Shown: piece after piece, positions 16,068 to 24,556 of the stretch
Position numbering within the stretch: position 1 is the stretch's first letter
Layout of the letters: each line of letters opens with the position of its first letter
Source: Spongiibacter thalassae
GTDB lineage: Bacteria > Pseudomonadota > Gammaproteobacteria > Pseudomonadales > Spongiibacteraceae
Direction of reading: 5' to 3'
Length of the DNA: 64,000 nucleotides
NCBI RefSeq assembly: GCF_012272835.1
Contig: NZ_JAAWWK010000003.1
Coordinates: forward strand, 186,001 to 250,000
The notes under the pieces: model-generated
What the model was told of the DNA's origin: nothing
What the model saw: only the letters and a program-made list of their open reading frames with translations
Databases searched by the model: none
Made by a program: the position numbers and the translations under genes

Positions 16068-17078
16068 TTATACCGCTAAAGGCGAGGGCTTCTCTGCCAT
16101 TATCGCCCATAGCATCCTTGCTTGTTTGGCAGCATAAGCTACTGCCACCACATTGTCGGGCTTTCGCGATCTGAGAGATTCAATCCACTCTCGATGATCC
16201 CCTCGACCTCTACTCGACATCAACAAAACCGTTCTTGCTCCGTGTATCAACAATGTTCGCAGATACCGGTCGCCCTGCTTCGTTATTCGTCCGAGCTTGT
16301 TCTTCCCTCCAGACGAGTACTGCCGAGGCACAAGCCCCAACCATGCCGCAAACTGTCTACCATTCTTAAACGAAGACGCATGTCCCGTTGTGGCAACTAC
16401 TGCAGATGCAGTGATCGGGCCAATTCCATCTAGTTTCGTGAGTCGGGAGGCGGTTTCATTTCCTTCGACCCAGCTACCGATGCGCTTGTCGAGAGTCTCA
16501 ATGCGCTCCTCCTCTCTTAACAGAGCAGCCAATAAATCATGTAGCATTTCATGAAGCAAAGTAGGTAAGGATTCATCACTGAAAATTTCAACAAGATCCC
16601 GCTTTAACTTGTGTCTACCCTTACTGACAACGATCCCAAATTCCTGAAGATGACCATGAATTTGATTTATTAACGCCGTCCTGGTCGCAATACTTTGAGT
16701 ACGTATTCGGTGGGCCATCAAAATCGATTGCTGATCCTCAGTCTTTACCGACAAAAATCTCATCCCAGGTCGACTGATTGCCTCGCATATCGCTTCCGCA
16801 TCGTTTGCATCATTTTTTCCTTTTCGCCTATATGGGATAACAAATTTCACGGAAATCAACCGGGGCGTATGGCCAAGCTTTATCAACTCTCTTGCCCAGT
16901 AGTGGCTACCTCCGCAAGACTCTATACCTACACAACAAGGAGGTATCTGAGCAAAGTATTCTAGAACCTTTTTCCGGGATAGATTCTTCCTGACAACAAC
17001 ATTTCCATTACTGTCAACCCCATGAACAGCCATTACGTGTTTGGCAATATCGAGACCGCATCGAACAATATCTGACAT
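16068..17078 (-). CDS. IS110/IS1111-family transposase
   Basis: 336 residues from the ATG at 17078 (MSDIVRCGLDIAKHVMAVHG), preceded by GGGGAGC. The N-terminal RuvC-like DEDD domain has D in GLDIAK, E in CVGIESCGG and the D pair in KNDANDAEAICEA. The C-terminal Transposase_20 domain carries LTKLDGIGPITA and the catalytic Ser region PRQYSSGGKNKLGRITKQGD. Full length, no frameshift, so it is probably active. The enzyme works with a guide RNA encoded in the element. Confidence 0.95.
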   Translation of the reverse strand: MSDIVRCGLDIAKHVMAVHGVDSNGNVVVRKNLSRKKVLEYFAQIPPCCVGIESCGGSHYWARELIKLGHTPRLISVKFVIPYRRKGKNDANDAEAICEAISRPGMRFLSVKTEDQQSILMAHRIRTQSIATRTALINQIHGHLQEFGIVVSKGRHKLKRDLVEIFSDESLPTLLHEMLHDLLAALLREEERIETLDKRIGSWVEGNETASRLTKLDGIGPITASAVVATTGHASSFKNGRQFAAWLGLVPRQYSSGGKNKLGRITKQGDRYLRTLLIHGARTVLLMSSRGRGDHREWIESLRSRKPDNVVAVAYAAKQARMLWAIMAEKPSPLAV

Positions 17079-17125
17079 TTTCTTGCTCCCCATTTGTACC
17101 CACACTCGGAGGTTAGGCTAAGGGA

Positions 17126-17138
17126 GGAGAGAGTCCAT
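17126..17138. repeat. Right subterminal inverted repeat of the IS
   Basis: GGAGAGAGTCCAT, perfect inverse of 15839-15851; 48 bp upstream of the transposase start. Confidence 0.85.
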
Positions 17139-17145
17139 GTCATTA

Positions 17146-17395
17146 TTATGAAGACCGGGGCCTTATATCACTTTGGCTCCCTATCTCCAGAATTGGATTC
17201 GGAAAGGCGTCAGAAACCCCATTTATATCAAGGGTTTGATAGAATTTTGCGGAATTGGTCGCTGATGATAGCAAGACTTGCTCCCTCTATTTTTCTGAAA
17301 TTCCTTTCGCTCGATCATAAACCCATATTTCGAGAAATCAACCGCTTAGACTAGGGTTTCCAGAATTAGTGAGCCCGCTTCTACTGAACAAGCTT
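17146..17395. other. Presumed attI region of the integron
   Basis: About 250 bp between the IS and the intI promoter with no convincing gene (one 86-codon open frame has no recognisable product). By position this should contain attI and the cassette promoter. On the minus strand a promoter-like pair, TTGATT then 16 bp then TATGAT, lies at 17341-17314 and points into the IS and the array. attI sites are poorly conserved and I cannot mark its exact core. Confidence 0.4.
17314..17341 (-). promoter_or_regulatory. Candidate cassette promoter Pc
   Basis: Minus strand: -35 TTGATT (17341-17336), 16-bp spacer, -10 TATGAT (17319-17314). It would transcribe through the IS transposase, which has the same direction, and on into the first cassettes. 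Confidence 0.4.
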
Positions 17396-17436
17396 TTGAC
17401 TGCATAATGTGAGCGCAATACTGTATGTATAACCAG
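17396..17436 (+). promoter_or_regulatory. intI promoter with LexA (SOS) box
   Basis: -35 TTGACT (17396-17401), exactly 17 bp, -10 TACTGT (17419-17424). Overlapping the -10 is CTGT-ATGTATAA-CCAG (17421-17436), one mismatch from the gammaproteobacterial LexA consensus CTGT-N8-ACAG. SOS control of integrase genes through a LexA box at the -10 is known for mobile and Vibrio integrons. Confidence 0.75.
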
Positions 17437-17454
17437 CTAGAAAGGGGTGTATTT

Positions 17455-18447
17455 ATGGACGATATCCGCCCACCAGTTGCGCAAGGATCAACGCGGTTTC
17501 TTGACGAACTTCGGTTACATATCAGGCAAAACGGTCTCGCGTACAGAACCGAGCAGACCTATTTGTTCTGGATAAAAAACTTTATCCGTTTCCATTCTCG
17601 CCAGCACCCCAAGCATATGGGCTCGCATGAAATTGAGGCATTTCTGTCTCACCTGGCAGAACAGCGGAATTGTTCAGTCAGTACGCAGCGCATTGCGCTA
17701 AATGCCCTTGTGTATATGTACAAGCGGTTCATGGGGGTGCATGTTGGAGATCTGAGGTTTAGTCCAGCACCCGCCCCAAAACGGTTACCGGTGGTTTACA
17801 GCAGGGAAGAGATCGCGGCGATACTTTCTCATCTTAGGGGGGTTCATCGTCTTCAGGTTGAACTCATGTATGGAACGGGGCTGCGCAAGGCCGAGTTATT
17901 ATCCCTTCGGGTAAAGGATATCGACTTTGGCAGTAATAATATTTTTGTCCGTGGTGGCAAGGGCGATAAAGATCGCACCACAATGTTACCTCAACGACTC
18001 AAGTCGCGATTGATACAGCAAATAGGCCATGTAAAGCGACTACATGCTCAGGATCTTCTTGACGGCTATGGCGAGGTATATCTGCCGAACGCGTTGAGCA
18101 AAAAATACCCGAGTGCAGCCACGGATATCGCTTGGCAGTTTTTGTTTCCGTCAACCAAAATCGGCAAAGACCCAAGGTCGGGTACGTTGCGTCGTCACCA
18201 CTTACACCCGTCAGCTTTATCCAAACAAATACGCAAAGCCGTTCAAGCCGCTGGTATCAATAAGCCCGCGAAGTCACACAGTCTGAGACATTCATTTGCC
18301 ACACATTTGCTCGAAGCGGGTTATGACCTCCGGACGATCCAGGAGCTTCTCGGGCATTCCGATATTTCAACAACAGAAATTTATACTCACGTGGTCAATC
18401 GCGGCGGAAAGGGCGTTTTAAGCCCTGCCGATAGCCTCGGGGCTTGA
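17455..18447 (+). CDS. intI: Integron integrase IntI
   Basis: 330 residues from the ATG at 17455, chosen because the in-frame ATG at 17425 falls on the promoter/LexA box and AAAGGGG precedes 17455. A tyrosine recombinase with all catalytic residues: R144 (GTGLRKAELL), H275/R278 (HSLRHSFATH), H301 (LLGHSDI) and Y310 (TEIYTHV). Between the two catalytic halves (about 203-233) is the extra segment specific to IntI, ending AWQFLFPS. This insert lets IntI recognise folded single-stranded attC sites. It inserts and excises cassettes at attI/attC. Divergent from the array, as in typical integrons. Intact and apparently SOS-regulated. Confidence 0.96.
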   Translation: MDDIRPPVAQGSTRFLDELRLHIRQNGLAYRTEQTYLFWIKNFIRFHSRQHPKHMGSHEIEAFLSHLAEQRNCSVSTQRIALNALVYMYKRFMGVHVGDLRFSPAPAPKRLPVVYSREEIAAILSHLRGVHRLQVELMYGTGLRKAELLSLRVKDIDFGSNNIFVRGGKGDKDRTTMLPQRLKSRLIQQIGHVKRLHAQDLLDGYGEVYLPNALSKKYPSAATDIAWQFLFPSTKIGKDPRSGTLRRHHLHPSALSKQIRKAVQAAGINKPAKSHSLRHSFATHLLEAGYDLRTIQELLGHSDISTTEIYTHVVNRGGKGVLSPADSLGA

Positions 18448-18709
18448 GAGCTTTAGGATTGTAGGCTGTCCGCTTATGACCAGCAGCCGAACTTTCCTTG
18501 CGCCACTTGGACGTGATTTACCCTATGCTGGCCGTTGCAGATTTTTACCCGAAAATGTCGAGGTGGGCAACTTACGGGTGAATGGACATAAGGGTGGCTC
18601 GCAGGGAAGTTACCCTCAGAATTGGAATTTGTATTTCTGCAAAGCTCAGCCATAGTGAATATCAGGCGGTGCTGTTGTCAAAGTAAGACAACAGCAAAGG
18701 AGGATTGCT
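18448..18709. other. Intergenic region between intI and ald
   Basis: 262 bp without a gene. The right end contains a perfect 9-bp inverted repeat, GCTGTTGTC-aaagtaa-GACAACAGC (18671-18695), directly before the AAAGGAGG ribosome site of ald. It could be an operator or a 5' UTR hairpin controlling ald. Confidence 0.5.
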
Positions 18710-19825
18710 ATGCAGATTGGCGTTCCGATGGAAATCAAGGCCCAGGAATATCGGGTCGGCTTAACACCTGCGGCGGTGGGTGCGTTGGTCGATGCGGGGC
18801 ATGGCTGTCTGGTGCAGGCCGGTGCGGGTATCGGCTCCGGTTTCAGCGACGCAGATTATCTGGCTCAGGGGGCAACACTTGTCGAGGCGCTGGACGAGCT
18901 ATACGACCGCGCCGAGCTGGTGGTCAAGGTCAAGGAGCCCCAGCCTGAAGAGTGGCCGCTGTTGCGGGCCGGGCAGAGGCTATTTTGCTACCTGCATCTG
19001 GCGCCGGATATTGCCCTCACCGATGCACTGCTGGCCAGCGGCGCTCACTGTTTTGCCTATGAGACGATTGCCGACGCTGAAGGACGCTTGCCGTTACTAA
19101 AACCGATGAGTGAAATTGCCGGGCGTCTGTCGGTGCAAGCCGGCGCACATTGTCTGGAAAAAGCCCAGGGTGGTCGCGGAGTGCTGCTTGGCAGCGTGGC
19201 CGGCTTGGCACCTGCCCATGTACTGATCTTTGGCGGCGGTGTGGTCGGCAGTCACGCCGCCGATGTCGCCCTCGGCATGGGCGCGCAGGTCACGTTGGTG
19301 GAGCCTTTCGCGGCGCGGCGGGAGCAGTTGGCGCAGCGGTGGACCACGCGGTTCAGCGTGGTGGAGAGTTTTGACGACGACGCTTTGTCCAGCGTTGAAC
19401 TGGTGATTGGGGCTGCGTTGAAGCCCGGTGCGCGGGCGCCGCTGGTGTTGCGCCGCTCGCAGCTCAAATATCTGCCGGAGGGTGCGGTGCTGGTCGATGT
19501 GGCGGTAGACCAGGGCGGCTGCTTTGAAACCAGTCACGCGACTACGCACCAGGCGCCGACGTTTGTTGAAGAGGGTATTGTGCACTACTGTGTAGCCAAT
19601 ATTCCCAGTGCAGTATCGCGCACGGCGACCCTCGCGCTGAGCGCCGCGACCTTGCCCTACGTCAAACACCTGGCGGAGATTACTCCGAATGATATTGCCA
19701 CGGCGGCCACTGAACTTCGCCGTGGCGAAATGGCGGCGATGAAGGGGCTGTACAGTGGGCTGAATGTTTCTGCAGGCAGTGTCTGTTGCCGAGCAGTCGC
19801 CGAGGCGCAGAATCGCGTAATTTAG
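18710..19825 (+). CDS. ald: Alanine dehydrogenase
   Basis: 371 residues, the usual size. It starts MQIGVPMEIKAQEYRVGLTP, the Ald/PNT signature (catalytic Lys and substrate Arg region: K in VKVKEP, R in EYRVGL). The NAD-binding motif is IFGGGVVGSHAADVALGMGA near 170-190. The enzyme interconverts L-alanine and pyruvate plus ammonia with NADH. It could draw off pyruvate or supply nitrogen. It has its own leader with a strong inverted repeat and AAAGGAGG. The steroid operon starts 135 bp downstream; a functional link is not obvious. Confidence 0.93.
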   Translation: MQIGVPMEIKAQEYRVGLTPAAVGALVDAGHGCLVQAGAGIGSGFSDADYLAQGATLVEALDELYDRAELVVKVKEPQPEEWPLLRAGQRLFCYLHLAPDIALTDALLASGAHCFAYETIADAEGRLPLLKPMSEIAGRLSVQAGAHCLEKAQGGRGVLLGSVAGLAPAHVLIFGGGVVGSHAADVALGMGAQVTLVEPFAARREQLAQRWTTRFSVVESFDDDALSSVELVIGAALKPGARAPLVLRRSQLKYLPEGAVLVDVAVDQGGCFETSHATTHQAPTFVEEGIVHYCVANIPSAVSRTATLALSAATLPYVKHLAEITPNDIATAATELRRGEMAAMKGLYSGLNVSAGSVCCRAVAEAQNRVI

Positions 19826-19960
19826 TGGCCGGAGAGTCATCCAAAGGGAGTATAGGCGGCGACATTGGCCGGTTTTCGCACCCCTGTGGCGCAGCACGTT
19901 ATTGTTGTTGCTCAGGGGAATCCCTATTCTTCCGGGAAAACGTTAATCCGGGAGCCTTCC

Positions 19961-21604
19961 ATGTCCAGCCAAAGTCCCACCGCCGATGACCTGGCCACTG
20001 CAACTCTGCCACCATTAACCATGCCGCGCTTGATGGGCTGGGCAGCACAGCAATATGGCGACAAGCTCGCGGTAAGCGACGGCGGTCGCGAGGTGACTTA
20101 CCGCGCGCTCAACGATCTGCGCCGCCGTGCAGGCAAGGCGTGTATGGCCTGCGGTATCGGCAAGGGCGATAAAGTTGCAATCTGGGCGCCTAATTCGCTG
20201 GAGTGGATGGTGGCGGCAATGGGGGCGCAGTCCGTCGGTGCGGTGCTGGTGCCCCTGAATACCCGTCTGCAGGGAGCGGAGGCGGCAGATATATTACGCC
20301 GTGCCGGAGTCGTAACCCTGTTTACCGTGGGCCGGTTGGAGCAGGGGGCTCCTACAGACCTATTGGCCGCCGAATCCTTGCCCGACTTGCGCCGAACAAT
20401 CCTGCTCGATGCCGGTCAGGGCGAACATGATTTGCTGTTGTGGGATGCATTTCTGGAGATGGCGGAGGCCGCTGACCCGGCCGCTTACACCGCAGCAGAG
20501 CGCTCGGTAAACCCGGATGATATTGCCGATATGCTGTTTACCTCCGGCACCACTGGCAAGGCCAAGGGAGTGCTGTGCAGCCACCAGCAAAACATCAGGG
20601 TCTTCGCCAACTGGAGTCACACCGTCGGCCTGCACTGCGACGACAATTACCTGATTATTAATCCCTTCTTTCACTCCTTCGGCTACAAGGCAGGTTGGCT
20701 CGCGGCCTTGATCTGCGGCAGCGCAATATTTCCCCTGGCCCAGTTTGAGCGGGTGCGCTTGTTACAGGCAATCGCCGAGCACCGAATTACCATGTTGCCC
20801 GGCGCGCCGTCACTGTATGAAATGATCCTTGCGGCGCCGGAACGCGACGATTACGACCTCAGCAGTCTGCGGTTGGGGGTGACAGGGGCTGCGTCGGTGC
20901 CGGTGCAGTTGGTCAGGGATATGCGTGAGCAGTTGGGTTTCGACGTCGTCGTAACCGCCTATGGTTTGACCGAATCCACCGGGGTGGTGAGTATCTGTCG
21001 CCCGGAGGACGACCCGGAAACCATCGCGTCGACCTGTGGTCGGGCAATGCCCGGCGTAGAGCTGTGCTGTGTTGACCCTGAGAGTGGCGCGGTGCAGCCC
21101 GCCGGGGAGGCTGGAGAGGTGTGGGTTAGAGGGTACAACGTAATGCAGGGCTACCACGATATGCCCGAGGCAACCGCTGCGACCATTACCGCCGAGGGAT
21201 GGCTGCGCACCGGTGATATCGGTGTGCTCGATGAGCGCGGCTATCTGAGGATTACTGACCGCCTCAAAGACATGTACATCATGAACGGCGAAAACGTGTA
21301 TCCGGCAGAAATTGAAAAGCTGTTGTACAACCTGCCCGGTGTGCAGCAGGCAGCGGTGATCGGCGTGCCCAAAGCGCCCCAGGGCGAGGTCGGTATGGCG
21401 TTTGTCGTGCGCAAGCCAGGGGCGGCATTGAGTGAGAGTGACGTAAGGTCGTACTGCGCAGACCAGCTTGCCCGCTATAAACAACCCGCTTACGTGCTCT
21501 TTGTCGATAGCCTGCCGATGAACGCCTCGGGCAAGGTGTTGAAGACCGAGTTAGCCCTGCAGGCCAAAGAGTACCTGGCCGCTGCCAAGGAGCCCAAAGC
21601 CTGA
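19961..21604 (+). CDS. fadD3: Acyl-CoA synthetase FadD3 (HIP-CoA ligase)
   Basis: 547 residues from the ATG at 19961, which has GGGAG upstream; an earlier in-frame start is less likely. An ANL-family adenylating enzyme: P-loop MLFTSGTTGKAKGVL, the AYGLTEST motif, LRTGDIGVLDERGYL with the hinge RLKDMYIMNGENVYPAEIE, and the catalytic Lys in NASGKVLKTEL. In the steroid pathway FadD3 activates the C/D-ring propionate (HIP), left after A/B-ring cleavage, to HIP-CoA. Assignment to FadD3 rather than another fatty-acyl ligase rests on the Ipd genes that follow it directly. Confidence 0.85.
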   Translation: MSSQSPTADDLATATLPPLTMPRLMGWAAQQYGDKLAVSDGGREVTYRALNDLRRRAGKACMACGIGKGDKVAIWAPNSLEWMVAAMGAQSVGAVLVPLNTRLQGAEAADILRRAGVVTLFTVGRLEQGAPTDLLAAESLPDLRRTILLDAGQGEHDLLLWDAFLEMAEAADPAAYTAAERSVNPDDIADMLFTSGTTGKAKGVLCSHQQNIRVFANWSHTVGLHCDDNYLIINPFFHSFGYKAGWLAALICGSAIFPLAQFERVRLLQAIAEHRITMLPGAPSLYEMILAAPERDDYDLSSLRLGVTGAASVPVQLVRDMREQLGFDVVVTAYGLTESTGVVSICRPEDDPETIASTCGRAMPGVELCCVDPESGAVQPAGEAGEVWVRGYNVMQGYHDMPEATAATITAEGWLRTGDIGVLDERGYLRITDRLKDMYIMNGENVYPAEIEKLLYNLPGVQQAAVIGVPKAPQGEVGMAFVVRKPGAALSESDVRSYCADQLARYKQPAYVLFVDSLPMNASGKVLKTELALQAKEYLAAAKEPKA

Positions 21605-21746
21605 TCGGCAATGCGTAATCTGTTTGGTGGATAACTCCCGCCAGGCCCCTGCGATATGCTCTCTCACATTGTTTTTAAACCGTTTTTTGTGATTTGCAGA
21701 TGAACTGATGCAAGGACAAAAAACGCTCTGAATGTGAGGGTAGCGC

Positions 21747-22622
21747 GTGAACAAAGAAATGGCACTGAGCAGCTTTGCCAGTGAACTGCGCGACGGCATG
21801 ACCATCGGTGTTGGTGGTTGGGGGCCTCGTCGCAAGCCGATGGCGCTGATTCGCGAAATTCTCAAATCCGATGTCAAGGATCTCACCATCGTCGCCTACG
21901 GCGGTGCCGATGTGGGCATGTTGTGTGCGGCAGGCAAGGTTAAAAAAGTGGTGTTTGCCTTTGTCTCGCTGGATTTCATTCCACTTGAACCCTTTTTTCG
22001 CGCCGCCCGTCAGAACGGCGACGTTGAGGTGATGGAAATCGATGAGGGCATGATGTTACTGGGCCTGCGCGCCGCAGCCTGGGGCAGCCCTTTTATTCCT
22101 ACCCGTATCGGTTTGGGCACCGATGTGATTCGGCATAATCCCGAACTGAAGGTTATAGACAGTCCCTACGACGACAAGGAATGGCTTGCGATGCCTGCCT
22201 TGAAGCTGGATGCAGCGCTGATCCACGTCGATCGCGCTGACCGGCGTGGCGTCTGCCAGATCAAGGGGCCAGACATTTATATGGATGACTGGATGGCGCG
22301 CGCGGCGGCGAAAACCTATGTCAGCTGTGAAGAAATTGTCGAGTCCGATTATTTTGCCGACGAGGATGAGGCGCGTTTTGTATTTTGGGAGCGCACCATG
22401 ACCTCGGCGGTTATCCCCGTTGCGGGTGGTGCTCATCCGACCTCCTGTAGTCCGCTTTATGGCTTTGATGTGCCCCATTTCAAGGAATACAACGCTTTTG
22501 CCAAAGAGGGTGGGTTTGCCGCCTACTTCGACAAATATATCAACGGGCGCAGTGAAGAAGACTACCAGCAAGCTGTTGGTGGGCTGGACGCCATTCGCAA
22601 GCTGGCCTTGCCGGTTTACTGA
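21747..22622 (+). CDS. ipdA: Steroid ring-C hydrolase IpdA, CoA-transferase-like alpha subunit
   Basis: 291 residues from GTG at 21747, with GTGAGGG 6 bp upstream. Family I CoA-transferase fold, with GMTIGVGGWGPRRKPMALIRE at the start. IpdA with IpdB opens ring C of COCHEA-CoA hydrolytically in mycobacteria and proteobacteria; it is a CoA-transferase relative that acts as a hydrolase. The 142-bp region upstream is the longest gap at the head of this part of the operon and could hold a promoter. The pairing with the next gene and the position after fadD3 make the assignment strong. Confidence 0.88.
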   Translation: MNKEMALSSFASELRDGMTIGVGGWGPRRKPMALIREILKSDVKDLTIVAYGGADVGMLCAAGKVKKVVFAFVSLDFIPLEPFFRAARQNGDVEVMEIDEGMMLLGLRAAAWGSPFIPTRIGLGTDVIRHNPELKVIDSPYDDKEWLAMPALKLDAALIHVDRADRRGVCQIKGPDIYMDDWMARAAAKTYVSCEEIVESDYFADEDEARFVFWERTMTSAVIPVAGGAHPTSCSPLYGFDVPHFKEYNAFAKEGGFAAYFDKYINGRSEEDYQQAVGGLDAIRKLALPVY

Positions 22623-22642
22623 CAGGCAAGGGGAAGAAATCG

Positions 22643-23443
22643 ATGACTAACGCAATTGAGTACAGCCTGGCCGAGTTGATGATCTGCGCGAATGCCAGTG
22701 CCTATGATAACGATGGCGAAGTGCTGGTTACCGGGATTGGTGTATTGCCCCGTATTGCCGCGAGCCTGGCAATGCTGAGCAACAATACCGACATTATGAT
22801 GACTGACTCCGAGGCCTGGTTGCTGTCGGAGCCGAATCCGATCGGGCCGCGCCCCGCGGATTTTCGTCAGAAAAATGAAACCTGGATGGGCTTCAGTCGC
22901 ATTTTTGACAACGTCTGGAGTGGCAAGCGCCACCTGACCGGCGGTCCCACACAGATTGACCGTTTTGCCCAGGCCAATATCTCCGCGCTGGGTAGCGATT
23001 ATCGCCAGCCAAAGGTACAGATGTTGGGTGTACGGGGTTTCCCCGGTAACTCAATCTGCCACGCCAATAGCTATCTTGTGCCACAGCACAGCACTCGAGT
23101 GTTTGTCGAAGGTGAGTGCGATGTGGTTTGTACCATCGGTTTCAATCCGGAGCGCCTGCCCAAGGGCTACAGCTTTGACGAGATCGATGTCCGTCAGGTC
23201 TACACGAATCTGGGCGTGTTTGATTTCCGCGGCCCTGACCGCCAGATGCAAATTGTCAGTTTGCACCCCGGCGTGACTGTTGAAGAAGTACAGGCGAATA
23301 CTGGATTCCCGGTACATGTGCCAGACACCATTGTTGAAACAGCGCCGCCCACCGAGGCCCAGTTGGAAATTATTCGGCGTATCGACCCCCACAACCTGCG
23401 GTCGAAACAGCTAAAGGATAATCCGCCCGGTGTTCGGGCGTGA
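22643..23443 (+). CDS. ipdB: Steroid ring-C hydrolase IpdB, CoA-transferase-like beta subunit
   Basis: 266 residues, 20 bp after ipdA, with AAGGGGAAG as ribosome site. It belongs to the beta-subunit CoA-transferase family (YSLAELMICANASAYDNDGEV..., VLVTGIGVLPRIAASLA). It forms the heteromer with IpdA. The last bases overlap the next gene start (GTGA), so translation is coupled to ipdC. Confidence 0.88.
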   Translation: MTNAIEYSLAELMICANASAYDNDGEVLVTGIGVLPRIAASLAMLSNNTDIMMTDSEAWLLSEPNPIGPRPADFRQKNETWMGFSRIFDNVWSGKRHLTGGPTQIDRFAQANISALGSDYRQPKVQMLGVRGFPGNSICHANSYLVPQHSTRVFVEGECDVVCTIGFNPERLPKGYSFDEIDVRQVYTNLGVFDFRGPDRQMQIVSLHPGVTVEEVQANTGFPVHVPDTIVETAPPTEAQLEIIRRIDPHNLRSKQLKDNPPGVRA

Positions 23444-24552
23444 GCACGGGAATGAGTGCCTTGCTGGACACCCGTATCACGCGCCTGCTCGGCTGTCGCT
23501 ATCCCATCATCCAAACGGCCATGGGGTGGGTGGCCGACCCGATACTGGTCGCCGCCACCGGGAATGCCGGTGGCTTTGGCTTTCTTGCCGGGGCGACCAT
23601 TCCCCCGGAGCGAATGGAAGCTGACATTCTGGCGGTCAAGTCGATGACCGACGAGAATTTTGGCGTGAACTTTCATATGTATCAGCCCAATGCGGCGGAG
23701 ATCGTCGAGCTGGTCATCAAGCACGGTGTGCGGGCGGTGAGCTATTCCCGCTCTCCCGGCGCAGAGATGGTCGCACGGTTGAAGGACGCCGGTGTGGTGT
23801 GTATGCCTACGGTGGGTTTGCCCAAACATGCGCTGAAGGCGGTGGAAATGGGCGCCGATGCGGTGACGGTACAGGGCGGTGAAGGCGGCGGCCATACCGG
23901 GGCGGTGCCCACTACACTGCTGCTGCCCCAGGTGGTCGATGCTGTAGGTGACAAGGTGCCGGTGCTGGGTGCGGGGGGCTTTAAGGATGGTCGTGGCCTG
24001 CTGGCTGCACTGGCCTTCGGTGCAGATGGCATCGCAATGGGAACCCGTTTCCTGTTGACGAAGGAAAGCCCTGTGCCGGAACCGACCAAACAGCGTTATT
24101 TAAGCTGCAAGGACCCTGCCGCGATTATTCGTAGCAGTGCCCTGGACGGCCTGCCGCAACGGATGATTCTCAACCCCTTCCTGAGTGAGTTGGAGCAGGC
24201 GGGTGGGCTGAAAAAACTATGGATCGCCCTGCAAAGCGCGCTGGCCTTCCGCCGCTTCACCGGTGCCAGTGTAGGGTCTTTGTTGCGCTCGGCGCTGGCC
24301 ATGACCAGCGGCGGAGATATCAGCAAAGCGCAGGCGATTATGGCGGCCAATGCGCCAATGATTATTCAAAAAGCGATGGTTGACGGTCTTCCCGACGACG
24401 GTGTGCTGCCCTCGGGGCAGGTGGCCGGGGTGATCGACGAACTCCTTAGCTGCGAGGAATTGATTCGCAGCATTGTGGCAGAAGCCGAGATGCGCTTTGG
24501 CACCCTGGCGGCACACAGCCATGCCTCGGCCAGTCCGGGTTCAGAGGGATAA
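23440..24552 (+). CDS. ipdC: Nitronate-monooxygenase-fold flavoprotein IpdC
   Basis: 370 residues from a GTG that overlaps the ipdB stop; the ATG at 23452 is an alternative. A TIM-barrel FMN protein of the 2-nitropropane dioxygenase family (IIQTAMGWVADPILVAATGNAGG, VTVQGGEGGGHTG, PVLGAGGFKDGRGLLAALAFGADG). In steroid catabolism IpdC acts on the hydroxylated HIP-CoA intermediate, making the double bond that allows ring D cleavage. The order fadD3-ipdA-ipdB-ipdC-echA20 supports this over a generic nitronate monooxygenase. Confidence 0.86.
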   Translation: MSTGMSALLDTRITRLLGCRYPIIQTAMGWVADPILVAATGNAGGFGFLAGATIPPERMEADILAVKSMTDENFGVNFHMYQPNAAEIVELVIKHGVRAVSYSRSPGAEMVARLKDAGVVCMPTVGLPKHALKAVEMGADAVTVQGGEGGGHTGAVPTTLLLPQVVDAVGDKVPVLGAGGFKDGRGLLAALAFGADGIAMGTRFLLTKESPVPEPTKQRYLSCKDPAAIIRSSALDGLPQRMILNPFLSELEQAGGLKKLWIALQSALAFRRFTGASVGSLLRSALAMTSGGDISKAQAIMAANAPMIIQKAMVDGLPDDGVLPSGQVAGVIDELLSCEELIRSIVAEAEMRFGTLAAHSHASASPGSEG

Positions 24553-24556
24553 CGTG

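Larger units (their letters stand above)
15830..17145 (-). mobile_element. IS110-family (IS1111-type) insertion sequence
   Basis: About 1.3 kb with one DEDD transposase gene on the minus strand. Subterminal inverted repeats of 13 bp match perfectly: ATGGACTCTCTCC at 15839-15851 and GGAGAGAGTCCAT at 17126-17138. Subterminal rather than terminal repeats, no visible target duplication and a long non-coding stretch downstream of the transposase are features of the IS1111 branch. It abuts a GTTAGAT core site; a subgroup of IS1111 elements is known to target attC sites of integron cassettes. Exact ends are estimated to within about 10 bp. Confidence 0.82.

Noticed and set aside
15868-16137. Plus-strand open frame over the transposase end
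   Set aside because: It overlaps the transposase 3' end and the inverted-repeat side of the IS on the opposite strand; a shadow.
17094-17354. 86-codon open frame between the IS and intI
   Set aside because: It crosses the IS end and the inferred attI region, has no ribosome site and no family resemblance.
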